A stretch of DNA of 64,000 nt from CAIOTO01 sp040389165 (GTDB lineage: Bacteria; Pseudomonadota; Alphaproteobacteria; Paracaedibacterales; CAIOTO01). Every line of letters begins with the position of its first letter. Within the stretch, counting starts at the first letter, position 1. Both the position numbers and the translations under genes were made by a program. This document shows positions 33,696 through 43,024 of this stretch, in pieces. The notes beneath the pieces were generated by a model that made no database searches, was not told the DNA's origin, and worked only from the letters and a program-made list of their open reading frames with translations. The stretch is from NCBI GenBank assembly GCA_040389165.1, contig JAZKAK010000021.1:20999-84998 (forward strand), read 5' to 3'.

Positions 33696-36137
33696 ATGAA
33701 AAAGATTCAAATTACGCATAAAAATGTTGGGATACCAACGTTCAAAGACATCCTGCCTTTAGATTCAGAGAAGGTTGGCGATATTTTTACTTCTCCTACG
33801 CTTCAGACAAGCCGTGGATGCGAAATGTATGACGATCTCGACCTAAGTTTATTCGATCTTTCTTCTCATAAACGTGCACGTGATGCCATTGAATTTGGCT
33901 TAAAAATGCGGAGCAAAGGCTTTCATGTATTTGTTGTCGGCGAAGATCGAAGCGGACGAATGACATCAACTCTCTCCTATTTAAAGCAATACGTCAAAAC
34001 GCTGCCTGCGCCTAAAGATTGGGTGTATGTTAATAATTTTTTGCACAACCATAAACCCAAACCATATTCTTTTCCCCCAGGTCAAGGCGTGCATTTCAAA
34101 GAGAAATTAGATGAATTGATTGAAAACGTTGCTACTGTATTAAACAAAACATTAAATAGTCCTCATTTTGTGCGGCAAATTGATAAATTAACAACTTCGT
34201 TGCAATATAAAATCGAACAACATATACATGAAATTCAAGAATACGCGAAAGTAAAAGGCTACGCCGTCAATCAAACGGCGGACGGATTCAGCATTGAACT
34301 CATTGACACAGAAAATGAGGAAGTCAATGATAATTCAATTGAGATGCAAATAATAAGAGATCGAATCAATAAAATGTCGTTAAACGCAAACCTATCAACA
34401 CAACGCGTACACAAAAAAATTAATGAACATGTGCAAACAACATCAAAAAAAGCAATTTCACTCCTATTCGAAAAATTTAATGATGAATTCGAACCTTTTG
34501 TATCCGAATGGATTGATGAATTAAAGAATGATATTTTAAAGCAAGCCAAAGGATTTCATTCATTTGCCGAAAATGGGGATGAGGAAAATCAAGAAACAAT
34601 TCCTGAGCATTTGCGCGAACGTTACAGTGCTAATGTTCTTGTAAACAATGAATCAGCTAAACATGCAAAAGTAATTTTAGAGCATAATCCAACATACGAA
34701 AATTTATTCGGATCAATTAAGTATCGCGCGAATGATTCAGGCGCACTGGAAACAAACTTTACAATGATTCGCCCAGGGTCTCTACATTCAGCCAATGGAG
34801 GTATTCTTGTTCTGCGTGGCGATGCACTTGCACGGAATCCTGAAATTTGGGAAATGTTAAAATCAGCGCTTCGTGATCAGGTGGTAAGAATTGAAGAACG
34901 CTATCGTGATAACACATTGCCCCTACTTGAAGCACCAGAACCAAAGCCAATTCCACTTGATATACAAGTGTTTTTAATCGCTTCGCCCTATTGGTATTAC
35001 AATTTCTTTTTCAATGATCCAGAATTCAGATCTTACTTCAAGATCAAAGCTGATATCGAAGATGAGATGCCTGCAACAGAAGATAATGTGCGTATCTACC
35101 GCCAACTGCTAAAACATAATTCGTTGAAATTAACAGGTAAACAAATCAATGACGATGCTTTGGATTACTTACTCGGTTGTAGCGCACGAAAAGTTGGCCA
35201 TCGTGAACGCCTAAGTGCAGAATTCGAACAAATTGCCGACGTCTTACTTGAATCAGAAATAAATATGGATGATCAAGGCATTATCACCAAAGAAGCCATC
35301 CGCAAAACGCTATCCATGCGCAGAATTCGAAATGCAGGGTCCGAAGATCGCAGCCATCAGGAAATTGAATCAGGACAAATACTCATTGACACAAGCGGAA
35401 CAAGCATCGGACAGATCAATGCTTTATCCGTCATTAGCACAGGTGACCATAATTTCGGGCTACCGTGCCGTATTTCGGCTCGAAGCTATGCCGGCGATGT
35501 AGGCGTCCTTAATATCGAACGTCTGACAGAATTGGCAGGCCCTATTCAACAAAAAGGAGCCATGATTTTAGAGGGGTTTTTAAACGGATTTTTTGCACAA
35601 AAATTCCCGTTATCGTACACGTGCTCACTTACTTTTGAACAAAGCTATGTTGATGTTGATGGCGATAGCGCGTCCATGGCAGAAGTTATCGCAATTTTAT
35701 CGTCTCTTTCGGGTGTGCCCATAAGACAGGACATAGCAATAACAGGATCTATGAATCAGTTTGGCGTTACGCAACCCATTGGGGGGGCGCATTACAAAGT
35801 TGAAGGCTTTCACCGTGTATGCAAAGCAAAAGGTCTCACAGGAAAACAAGGTGTAATACTACCACGAATGAATATCGTTAACCTAACCCTGCACGAAGAC
35901 GTCGTTGAAGATATAAAATGTGGACGTTTTGCAATTTGGCCGGTTGATACCGTATTTGAAGCAATTGAATTAATGCTCGATACATCATGCGGCCTTACGC
36001 ATGACGAAACAGGAGCACACAGCGCTAAATATCCGTTCTTTACGTTTAAAAAAGGTGATTTGTTTAATCGCGTTGAAAAGAACCTGCTGAGATATCATCG
36101 TTTAGTGAAAGAAGGTCATTCAAAACGAATACGGTAG
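33696..36137 (+). CDS. LonB/AAA_32-type ATP-dependent protease
   Basis: The 813-residue protein is a Lon-related protease with an N-terminal AAA_32 ATPase region (HKRARDAIEFGLKMRSKGFHVFVVG, then a P-loop equivalent EDRSGRMTS), a long coiled or helical insert, a Walker B-like NGGILVLRGDAL, and a C-terminal S16 protease domain. The protease dyad is visible as the Ser in DVDGDSASMAE and the Lys in GGAHYKVEGF. The P-loop lacks the classic GKT, as in many members of this branch (GSGR). It degrades unfolded or regulatory proteins. The ATG at 33696 is used; a TTG frame from 33606 adds 30 residues without support. Confidence 0.88.
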   Translation: MKKIQITHKNVGIPTFKDILPLDSEKVGDIFTSPTLQTSRGCEMYDDLDLSLFDLSSHKRARDAIEFGLKMRSKGFHVFVVGEDRSGRMTSTLSYLKQYVKTLPAPKDWVYVNNFLHNHKPKPYSFPPGQGVHFKEKLDELIENVATVLNKTLNSPHFVRQIDKLTTSLQYKIEQHIHEIQEYAKVKGYAVNQTADGFSIELIDTENEEVNDNSIEMQIIRDRINKMSLNANLSTQRVHKKINEHVQTTSKKAISLLFEKFNDEFEPFVSEWIDELKNDILKQAKGFHSFAENGDEENQETIPEHLRERYSANVLVNNESAKHAKVILEHNPTYENLFGSIKYRANDSGALETNFTMIRPGSLHSANGGILVLRGDALARNPEIWEMLKSALRDQVVRIEERYRDNTLPLLEAPEPKPIPLDIQVFLIASPYWYYNFFFNDPEFRSYFKIKADIEDEMPATEDNVRIYRQLLKHNSLKLTGKQINDDALDYLLGCSARKVGHRERLSAEFEQIADVLLESEINMDDQGIITKEAIRKTLSMRRIRNAGSEDRSHQEIESGQILIDTSGTSIGQINALSVISTGDHNFGLPCRISARSYAGDVGVLNIERLTELAGPIQQKGAMILEGFLNGFFAQKFPLSYTCSLTFEQSYVDVDGDSASMAEVIAILSSLSGVPIRQDIAITGSMNQFGVTQPIGGAHYKVEGFHRVCKAKGLTGKQGVILPRMNIVNLTLHEDVVEDIKCGRFAIWPVDTVFEAIELMLDTSCGLTHDETGAHSAKYPFFTFKKGDLFNRVEKNLLRYHRLVKEGHSKRIR

Positions 36138-36151
36138 CTATTGTGACGCCA

Positions 36152-36189
36152 TTAAATCAAGCTCCCCGCCGCAGCGGGGTATGATTTAA
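36152..36189. repeat. GC-cored hairpin after the Lon-like gene
   Basis: TTAAATCA (36152-36159) pairs with TGATTTAA (36182-36189), enclosing CCCCGC (36164-36169) and GCGGGG (36174-36179). The GC core is out of keeping with the AT-rich surroundings. A second small hairpin, GTCGC-AA-GCGAC, lies near 36213. It may act as a terminator or be a mobile palindrome. Confidence 0.65.
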
Positions 36190-36275
36190 ACAAAAGTGTA
36201 TTTTAATTGAGCGTCGCAAGCGACGGGGAATTCAACCCATGCAGGATTAAAGTTAAGAAAATAACAATTACGCCG

Positions 36276-36359
36276 CCGTCATGGCGAACCTGCTAGCAGG
36301 TGTGGCAATCCAGGCTGTAAAACATGGATTGCCGCGTTCCTTCGGACTCGCCATGACGG
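36276..36359. repeat. 84-bp palindromic intergenic element
   Basis: The outer arms CCGTCATGGCGA (36276-36287) and TCGCCATGACGG (36348-36359) are perfect inverse complements. The inner arms GGCAATCCA (36304-36312) and TGGATTGCC (36325-36333) are also perfect. The words GTGGCAATCC and GGACTCGC resemble the dispersed palindromes (with a GTCATTGCGAG start) known from many intracellular bacteria. It lies between the ends of two convergent genes. Confidence 0.8.
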
Positions 36360-36411
36360 GTACAGGTCTAGCTTAACTTAATGATAGTGTGGGGGTAGCT
36401 ACACTTCCCTC

Positions 36412-39400
36412 CTATTTCTTCAGATTATTTAAGCTATAAACATTACGTAATCGTGTGTAGGATTTTTGCTCAGCCGTTGTCAATTCACGCAGCACGTCTG
36501 CATCCGCAACAACAGCGCCAGCAGTGCTATCTGCAATGGCAGCACGTAAATCCGTCACACGTTGTACTAATTCAGCCTGTGCACGAGCTTGTTCTTGCGA
36601 TTGGGTTAGCATCGTTTTTACATGTTTTCTTGCTAACTTACCGCGTGCAATACGCTGAATTTTCGTTACGGCAGCCTTCCGTTGAACCAGTTGACGATCA
36701 TTTTCCAATGTCTCTGCATACTCACGGTCTTGCTGTGCTCGTAATGCACGATCTGCTTCGATTCTGCGTGCCTCTACCAACTGCGCACGATCACGCGCCT
36801 CAAACTGATGCATATAATCATCCACGTGGAAATCATCATATGCTAATAATTCAACTAAAGACATTCCTGGATTAATCTCCGCTTGCACACGAACAATGCC
36901 TCCCTCTCGTGTGGCAGGGGACATCATGCGGACATAATACACAACCTCTGCTGGATCAAGATTGATACGTTGTCCCTTAAAGAAATGTACGTGTCCATCG
37001 GCTAATGCATTTCGATACTGAAACAGACGCATAAAGAATGCATTACCGTTTTGGGGACGATCTTTTGGTTCTTGCCCCATTATTTCATCCATAAACGGCT
37101 GTAAATATTGCGAGATTTCATCAAGATTTGCGATCATAGGGGCATCAACCATCACAGCAACACCAACACCAGCGCCCTGCTCTTCTGCACTTGCTGCCTT
37201 TTTAGCTCCATTCACAAGCCCTATATCATCAATATCAACCAACAAACCATTCGCAAGCCTTAATCGACCGTTAATAGTCCCCATCACAAGGCGTTGTATT
37301 TTGCCTGGGTCACATACCACATGATCAGTGGTTTCGGAATCTTTTTGCAAACCTTCTGCAAGACCATTCATAATGGCAGTTCTTATGATCGCACGTTCAG
37401 TTTCAATGGCACCACTCGATGCCGCGACCGATGCAGCCGCTGGACTACCAGAATGATCTGATCCCCCTTCAGGCACATAACTATTGGCAAAATGCCAGAA
37501 TCGAGCAATGAATTCACGCGCATTAATATGCAATGAACCTATGCTCACCTCACCGTAAGATCCTGCCAGAAATCCACCAAAACCACGATCTGGTTGGTGT
37601 ATGCGTTTTCCATTTAAATCCACACCAAGCGCGGTTAACAAGCGTTGTTGAAGCGTTAAATGTCTATTTCTATTCTCTATACGTAATTGTTGAATGTTTA
37701 GTGGTAACTGATCTATTCTTTTCGGCAATGCACGAACAGCCTGCAAGAAAGCATCAAATTCACGATCAATTTCTTCTTGTGTTGGCTGCCAATCACCCAC
37801 TAATCGTTCAACAGCTACAATGGTTCGCGCCTCGCGCTGGCCATCATGCACATTAATACCAGCTGCGTATGGATTTGCACCTTGCACAATATCCCGCATT
37901 CCACCAAGTCTTATTTCGTCATTGAGTGGAGCTTCAAATACTTGAGACAAAATACGATTGCCACCATGCATAAAGAGTAATGCACGCGCAACATGATTTG
38001 CACGATTGCTGCTGATGCTCGAGAATAATCTTATAATGTAACATGCGTCCCTGTTCCCCACCTGCCTTATCAATTGCTGTGCCAACCCTGCAATTTCCCC
38101 ACGATCAGCACTGTCGACGTCGGCGAGCAAGCTAATAATGTTATTCACCTCATAACCCTTCACACCTGGTCTAATCAATTGCTGTGCCAACCCTACAATT
38201 TCAGCACGATCACTGGTGACCATAGCGAGTGATTTTATAATATCCCCTACGTTAGTGTCATTCTCACACAATTTCATCAATTGCTCTGTCAACCCTACAA
38301 TTTCAGCACGATCACTCCCGTCGACTTTGGCGAGTGAGCTTATAATGATTATTATCTGATCGCCATTTATACCTGATCTGAGCAATTGCTGTGAGAATCC
38401 TACAATTTTCGCACGATCACTACTGGCTACCCTGTTGAGTGACGATATAATGGCAGTTATATAAGTGCGGGCTGCACCCGAGCTGAGCAATTGCAGTACC
38501 AACCCTACAATTTCAGCACGATCACTGGTGACCATAGCGAGTGATTTTATAATACCCCGTACGTTAGTGTCATTCTCACACAATTTCATCAATTGCTCTG
38601 TCAACCCTGCAATTTCCGCGCGATTACTCCTGTCGACGTTGATAAGTGCGGATATAATCTCACCTATATTTCTACTCTCCATATCAGATCTTATTAATTT
38701 CCCTGCCAGCTCTACAAATTCAGCACGATAAGAGGTCAGGATAATATTTAGATTTGCATGAAAATTTGTCGTGTCATCATAATACGATCTACTATACTTT
38801 TCAAAACGCAGTGAGTCGATAATCTCATTTATATGTTTACTATCCATATCAGGTCGTATTAATTGCTTTGCTAGTCCTATAATTTCAGCACGATAATTAC
38901 GAGCTAATCTATTGAATGAGGCCTTAATATCCGTAGTTTGAGGGTCATCTACAAGCTGTCTCATGATGTTCATTTCTTCCAGCCAAGAAAAAGGATTTCT
39001 TTCAGCTACTACTTCGGAGAGTCTTAATATAATAGAATGTACGTCGTCAGTATTCATATCAGTTCTGATCAACCCCAAGGCCAAGTGGCCAATTTCATTT
39101 CTATCCGCCGCAGGTGTCTTATTAAGTGCTTTAGAAAATACATCTGCCATTACCTTATTATCATGAAAAACCTGCATCACCTCTTCAAGGCTTACAGGCG
39201 CATAAGTATAATCATGAACTGACACTGCTGCAGCTGCCGCCGCGGACACAAACATACCATCACTTTGCATAATTTCACGAGCAGCAGCCGATTGTGCAGC
39301 TGGATTGCCGTGCCTTTGATCAACATGAACCGCTGGTTCCATCGCAAAGCCTTTCGTTACCAACGATGATGTTAGCATGGTGCTGATTAACAGCACACTA

Positions 39401-39447
39401 CAGGTACGCTTTACGATCGATACGTTCATACAAAAACTCACTTTCAT
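36412..39447 (-). CDS. Exported helical-repeat protein with IQ motif, unknown
   Basis: No whole-protein family is recognised. The 1011-residue product starts with a signal peptide (SIVKRTCSVLLISTMLTSS). Residues 115-480 hold about nine 34-35-residue units with consensus DRAEIVGLxxQLIRxx...IIxSL, a pattern of paired helices like HEAT or armadillo repeats. A mixed region follows, with two conserved-looking blocks near 625-665 and 800-855. The last 150 residues are a charged helix or coiled coil containing IQRIARGKLARK (930-941), a perfect IQ motif, the calmodulin-binding signature of eukaryotic myosins. A secreted host-interacting role is inference. An in-frame ATG at 39429 is an alternative start. 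Confidence 0.78.
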   Translation of the reverse strand: MKVSFCMNVSIVKRTCSVLLISTMLTSSLVTKGFAMEPAVHVDQRHGNPAAQSAAAREIMQSDGMFVSAAAAAAVSVHDYTYAPVSLEEVMQVFHDNKVMADVFSKALNKTPAADRNEIGHLALGLIRTDMNTDDVHSIILRLSEVVAERNPFSWLEEMNIMRQLVDDPQTTDIKASFNRLARNYRAEIIGLAKQLIRPDMDSKHINEIIDSLRFEKYSRSYYDDTTNFHANLNIILTSYRAEFVELAGKLIRSDMESRNIGEIISALINVDRSNRAEIAGLTEQLMKLCENDTNVRGIIKSLAMVTSDRAEIVGLVLQLLSSGAARTYITAIISSLNRVASSDRAKIVGFSQQLLRSGINGDQIIIIISSLAKVDGSDRAEIVGLTEQLMKLCENDTNVGDIIKSLAMVTSDRAEIVGLAQQLIRPGVKGYEVNNIISLLADVDSADRGEIAGLAQQLIRQVGNRDACYIIRLFSSISSNRANHVARALLFMHGGNRILSQVFEAPLNDEIRLGGMRDIVQGANPYAAGINVHDGQREARTIVAVERLVGDWQPTQEEIDREFDAFLQAVRALPKRIDQLPLNIQQLRIENRNRHLTLQQRLLTALGVDLNGKRIHQPDRGFGGFLAGSYGEVSIGSLHINAREFIARFWHFANSYVPEGGSDHSGSPAAASVAASSGAIETERAIIRTAIMNGLAEGLQKDSETTDHVVCDPGKIQRLVMGTINGRLRLANGLLVDIDDIGLVNGAKKAASAEEQGAGVGVAVMVDAPMIANLDEISQYLQPFMDEIMGQEPKDRPQNGNAFFMRLFQYRNALADGHVHFFKGQRINLDPAEVVYYVRMMSPATREGGIVRVQAEINPGMSLVELLAYDDFHVDDYMHQFEARDRAQLVEARRIEADRALRAQQDREYAETLENDRQLVQRKAAVTKIQRIARGKLARKHVKTMLTQSQEQARAQAELVQRVTDLRAAIADSTAGAVVADADVLRELTTAEQKSYTRLRNVYSLNNLKK
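38187..38608. repeat. Near-identical 110-bp direct repeats inside the helical-repeat gene
   Basis: Segments 38187-38296 and 38499-38608 differ at only two positions and are 312 bases (104 codons) apart, about three protein repeat units. They encode the duplicated block MKLCENDTNV and its surroundings. This shows recent in-frame expansion of the array. Confidence 0.88.
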
Positions 39448-39741
39448 TGTTTTAATACAATTTTTATTAAATGTGTATTAAAAATTCTTAAAATCAATAT
39501 CATAAGAACATTATATAAAAAAGTTATTAATGTAAAGTTAATTTGACATCATTATTCACTTACCAAACGCGTACAATGCAACAACACAAAAAACCATGCA
39601 CGCCATTAATCATTTTTTTATCTTTTTAAAGATACACTAAAGCATAGAGATGAAAATTAACGTTTCTGCTATTTCATTAAATTGCATTTGAGGTTATGAT
39701 TGCAAAAAGTGAGCTACCCAGAAAGGGATTGAAATAAGGCA

Positions 39742-40401
39742 ATGGAAATTATTTTATTAGCAATGTTAACTGCCTTTGTTTTTTATCGTCTTTGGACCGT
39801 GCTCGGCACACGAACAGGCGAAGAAAAAACACGTGAATGGCGCGTGACAGCAAAGACAGAACCAAATACAATTATTGATAGCGATAATATCATTGTTTTG
39901 CCAAATCGCAAAATCCGCCCTGCTGAACCAGCAATCAAAAACACACGCACGTTTGAATCAGCGCTCACACAACTAAAAACCATCGACACCACATTTAATG
40001 AAGATTCCTTTTTAACAGGTGCAGCGCGCGCTTTTGAAAAAATTGTTCTCGCCTATGCAAGTGGTGAGCTGGCTCAATTAAAAAAGCTGCTTAGCAAAGA
40101 AGTCTATACTAAATTTCTACTCGCAATTGAACAGCGTCAACAACAAAACAATCACATGGAAGCGATCATTGATTTCGTTGATGGCGACATTATTGATGCA
40201 AAAACAACAAAAGCAAGTGCTTCTATTATCGTGCAATTTCAAAGCGAACAAATGCTTGCAACATTAAATGCAGAAGGGGTTAGTTTTGACAATCCCGCTC
40301 GCCTTAAAACAAAAGTTATTGATATTTGGACGTTTAAGCGCGTATTTTCTTCTACATCATCCATCTGGTTATTGGTAAAAACTGAATCAAAACATGATTA
40401 A
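39742..40401 (+). CDS. Tim44-like domain protein (TimA type)
   Basis: The 219-residue protein has an N-terminal membrane anchor (MEIILLAMLTAFVFYRLW) and a C-terminal Tim44-like domain. The anchor-plus-GTRTGEE junction and the block FLTGAARAFEKIVLAYASGELAQLKKLL are typical of alphaproteobacterial TimA, the homologue of the mitochondrial import protein Tim44. Its bacterial role is not settled. The order Tim44-like, mltA, smr is conserved in alphaproteobacteria and supports the call. Its end overlaps mltA by 8 bases. Confidence 0.9.
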   Translation: MEIILLAMLTAFVFYRLWTVLGTRTGEEKTREWRVTAKTEPNTIIDSDNIIVLPNRKIRPAEPAIKNTRTFESALTQLKTIDTTFNEDSFLTGAARAFEKIVLAYASGELAQLKKLLSKEVYTKFLLAIEQRQQQNNHMEAIIDFVDGDIIDAKTTKASASIIVQFQSEQMLATLNAEGVSFDNPARLKTKVIDIWTFKRVFSSTSSIWLLVKTESKHD

Positions 40402-41488
40402 TCTTAACTACCAACCTTCACTTGCACTCCTTTGTCTTGTTTTTATCATCTGCGGCTGTGAAACACAGCGTGTAAGTGATTTAACATACAAACTTGTGCC
40501 ATTTTCAGAACTTCCTTCCTTTGAAAAAGACAGCATTATCGAGGCTATTCCTGCCTTGAAAAAATCATGCGCCGTAATGTTAAAACAAGGAAACAAGACC
40601 TATCCAATCCCGCAAAATTCCAACCTCACAGGTACCTTAAAAGATTGGCGTCCATTCTGTCAGGCCGTTGTCGCTGAACATATACGTCAGCCTTCGCATT
40701 GGAAAGCCTTGTTGCAAAAACATCTAATTCCATACAAGCTATCGCTCAATGATAATTATGACGGGCAATTCACGGGCTATTATGAGCCTCTATTACATGG
40801 ATCCAAACGTCGTCATGGGCGCTACACGACCCCGTTGTATCGTTATCCGGACAATAAGTCTACTAACGTCAAATTCTCGCGTGCTGATATTGTACGAGGC
40901 GCATTAAAAGGCAAAAAGCTTGAACTTGTTTGGGTAGACGATGCTGTTGATGCCTTTTTCTTACAAATCCAAGGTTCTGGTCGCGTGAAACTTGAAAATG
41001 GTGAAATGCTGCGTATTGGCTATGCAGGCACTAACAAACATGCCTATCACCCTATTGGAAAAACACTGCTTGATCGTGGAGAACTCCCCCGTGGCGGCGT
41101 TTCCATGCAATCCATTCGTAAATGGTTAAAAGCACATCCCAAGCACGCTGAAGAAATCATGTCGACAAATGAATCATATGTATTCTTTCGTGATTTAACA
41201 AACATTGATGGCCCCGTTGGCTCACAAGGTGTTGGCTTAACAGCAAAACGAAGCCTTGCTGTGGACCCTTTCTATATTGGCCTCGGAACGCCGCTTTGGG
41301 TAGATATTGACCATCCAGAAAATGGGCATCAACGTTTGCAGCATTTAACGGTCGCACAAGATACAGGTGGAGCCATCAAAGGCGGCCTTCGTGCAGATTA
41401 TTTCTGGGGATTTGGCCACGAAGCAACGCAATATGCAGGCAGAATGAATAGCAAGGGTCATTTGTATGTATTGCTACCGAAGAGCTGA
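40394..41488 (+). CDS. mltA: Membrane-bound lytic murein transglycosylase A
   Basis: MltA cleaves peptidoglycan glycan strands at the outer membrane. The 364-residue protein has a lipoprotein signal (LALLCLVFIICGC, lipobox Cys22) and the family blocks FTGYYEPLLHGS, FFLQIQGSGRVKL, VGLTAKRSLAVDPFYIGLGTP and the 3D domain end AQDTGGAIKGGLRADYFWG with the catalytic aspartate. It sits in the middle of the Tim44-mltA-smr operon, overlapping the first and 5 bases from the last. Confidence 0.96.
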   Translation: MINLNYQPSLALLCLVFIICGCETQRVSDLTYKLVPFSELPSFEKDSIIEAIPALKKSCAVMLKQGNKTYPIPQNSNLTGTLKDWRPFCQAVVAEHIRQPSHWKALLQKHLIPYKLSLNDNYDGQFTGYYEPLLHGSKRRHGRYTTPLYRYPDNKSTNVKFSRADIVRGALKGKKLELVWVDDAVDAFFLQIQGSGRVKLENGEMLRIGYAGTNKHAYHPIGKTLLDRGELPRGGVSMQSIRKWLKAHPKHAEEIMSTNESYVFFRDLTNIDGPVGSQGVGLTAKRSLAVDPFYIGLGTPLWVDIDHPENGHQRLQHLTVAQDTGGAIKGGLRADYFWGFGHEATQYAGRMNSKGHLYVLLPKS

Positions 41489-41493
41489 ACAAA

Positions 41494-42000
41494 ATGACAG
41501 ATGACGATCAAAAAAAAGATACGCTTTGGAGTTTATTTGCCAAAGATGTAAAGCCACTTAAGAAACCAAGCAACACACTAATGCCAGAAATACCAGAGCT
41601 TGATACGAATGGAAAAGCCATTCGCCCTAAGCAAACCAAGATTGCACTTCAGCCACGCGTGTGGAAGGGAGAAACATCTGAACGGTGGGCACATCAGCTT
41701 GTTCAAAAATTAACATCGAAAGAAATCAAAAAGAAAATAATAGAGGGGCGCATCGATCTGCACGGCTATACTCGCGCCGAGGCTGAGTCCGCCCTTCATC
41801 GATTCTTTAATTGGGCACAGACGTCCCATTTACATTTTGTTCTCGTTATCACAGGAAAAGGCGGCGTTCTTAATGAGTTAGCACCGCTCTGGTTTAAACA
41901 ACACCCTGAATTTATCGTGAGTTTTAATGAGGCGCAGCCAAAAGATGGTGGACATGGCGCATTTTATGTGCATGTCAGACGTATGCGCAACGAAGATTGA
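41494..42000 (+). CDS. Smr-domain protein
   Basis: The 168-residue protein ends in a Smr (MutS2 C-terminal-like) domain with the diagnostic IDLHGYTRAEAESAL and the VITGKGG loop, followed by the conserved GGHGAFYVHVRR. Smr domains bind or nick nucleic acids, and bacterial relatives act in ribosome-collision quality control; which applies here is unknown. The first 75 residues are charged and probably flexible. It is the third gene of the alphaproteobacterial Tim44-mltA-smr group and converges on rlmH. Confidence 0.9.
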   Translation: MTDDDQKKDTLWSLFAKDVKPLKKPSNTLMPEIPELDTNGKAIRPKQTKIALQPRVWKGETSERWAHQLVQKLTSKEIKKKIIEGRIDLHGYTRAEAESALHRFFNWAQTSHLHFVLVITGKGGVLNELAPLWFKQHPEFIVSFNEAQPKDGGHGAFYVHVRRMRNED

Positions 42001-42012
42001 TGGCGCCCCAAC

Positions 42013-42450
42013 TTAATCCCTATGATATGGGTGATTGACTGCAATCTGCTGGCATCGATACAATTGCTCTGCCAACAAGCCACGCACGAGAAGATGCGGC
42101 CATGTTAACTTACCAAAACTCAAACAAAAATTTGCACGCGCACGAACATCAGGCGCCAAACCATCAGCGCCGCCTATTATAAAAATCAATCGTTTAAACG
42201 TTTGCTCGGCGTTACCAATACGCTGTGCAAATTCACGCGAGGTAACGGACTGCCCTCTTTCGTCAAGGGCGCAGACCCAATCATCTGTTGTTATGTGTTT
42301 TAGAATATCGGCGGCTTCGCTGGGGGGACAATTACGCTGTTTTAGCTCGATCACTGTTAGAGATCGTGTTAATCGCTTTTGATACTGGTCAAATAAATCT
42401 TTCTCAACGCCGTTACGCATATCAGAAACAGCGATCAACACGTATTTCAT
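42013..42450 (-). CDS. rlmH: 23S rRNA pseudouridine-1915 N3-methyltransferase
   Basis: RlmH is a SPOUT methyltransferase acting on the 70S ribosome at helix 69. The 145-residue protein carries the SPOUT knot blocks WVCALDERGQSVTSREFAQ, LIFIIGGADGL and LSFGKLTWPHLLVRGLLAEQLYRC with the typical end NHPYHR. It lies 3 bases downstream of rsfS, the usual pairing. Confidence 0.96.
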   Translation of the reverse strand: MKYVLIAVSDMRNGVEKDLFDQYQKRLTRSLTVIELKQRNCPPSEAADILKHITTDDWVCALDERGQSVTSREFAQRIGNAEQTFKRLIFIIGGADGLAPDVRARANFCLSFGKLTWPHLLVRGLLAEQLYRCQQIAVNHPYHRD

Positions 42451-42453
42451 GAT

Positions 42454-42852
42454 TTAGTTTTCAATCGATGCTGCAGCATGTGACGCTGACAATGCAGCTA
42501 AATCATCGAGACTTGCTGTTGATGGGCGTGGCGATTTATCACCCCACATTTTTTCAAGATTATAAAATTCACGTACATCTGGGCGAAACAAATGCACCAA
42601 TACGTCGCCAATATCTAATAAAACCCAATCGCACAATGGTGTGCCTTCCATCTCGGTTCTAACGCCGCGTAGTTTGAATTCACTCGCGATAAAATTTGCA
42701 AGCGCACTTACATGGCGATTAGATGTTCCTGATGCAATAATCATATAATCAACAATTGCGCCTTGGCCATTTAAGTCTATTGTTATGACATTGTCTGCTT
42801 TTTTATCATCAAGCAATGTTTTTACAAGGTCTACTATTTCATTCGTTTTCAT
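42454..42852 (-). CDS. rsfS: Ribosomal silencing factor RsfS
   Basis: RsfS binds ribosomal protein L14 and blocks subunit joining when nutrients are short. The 132-residue protein has the family blocks DYMIIASGTSNRHVSALA, LCDWVLLDIGDVLVHLF and FYNLEKMW. It forms a pair with rlmH. The nadD gene, often upstream, is absent here. Confidence 0.95.
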   Translation of the reverse strand: MKTNEIVDLVKTLLDDKKADNVITIDLNGQGAIVDYMIIASGTSNRHVSALANFIASEFKLRGVRTEMEGTPLCDWVLLDIGDVLVHLFRPDVREFYNLEKMWGDKSPRPSTASLDDLAALSASHAAASIEN

Positions 42853-43024
42853 TAATTTTCATCATCTCATGTTATACGTAAACACTATACAAAACTGTTA
42901 CATGAGTCAGCAAGATAAATGGTATGCTTGATCTAAATGGTGTGTTAGTCTCGTGCACAAATCGTATCAATAGTAAGCAAGTCTGCTATCCAAATGAATA
43001 AAGAGCTAGAGTCACAGAAACAAT

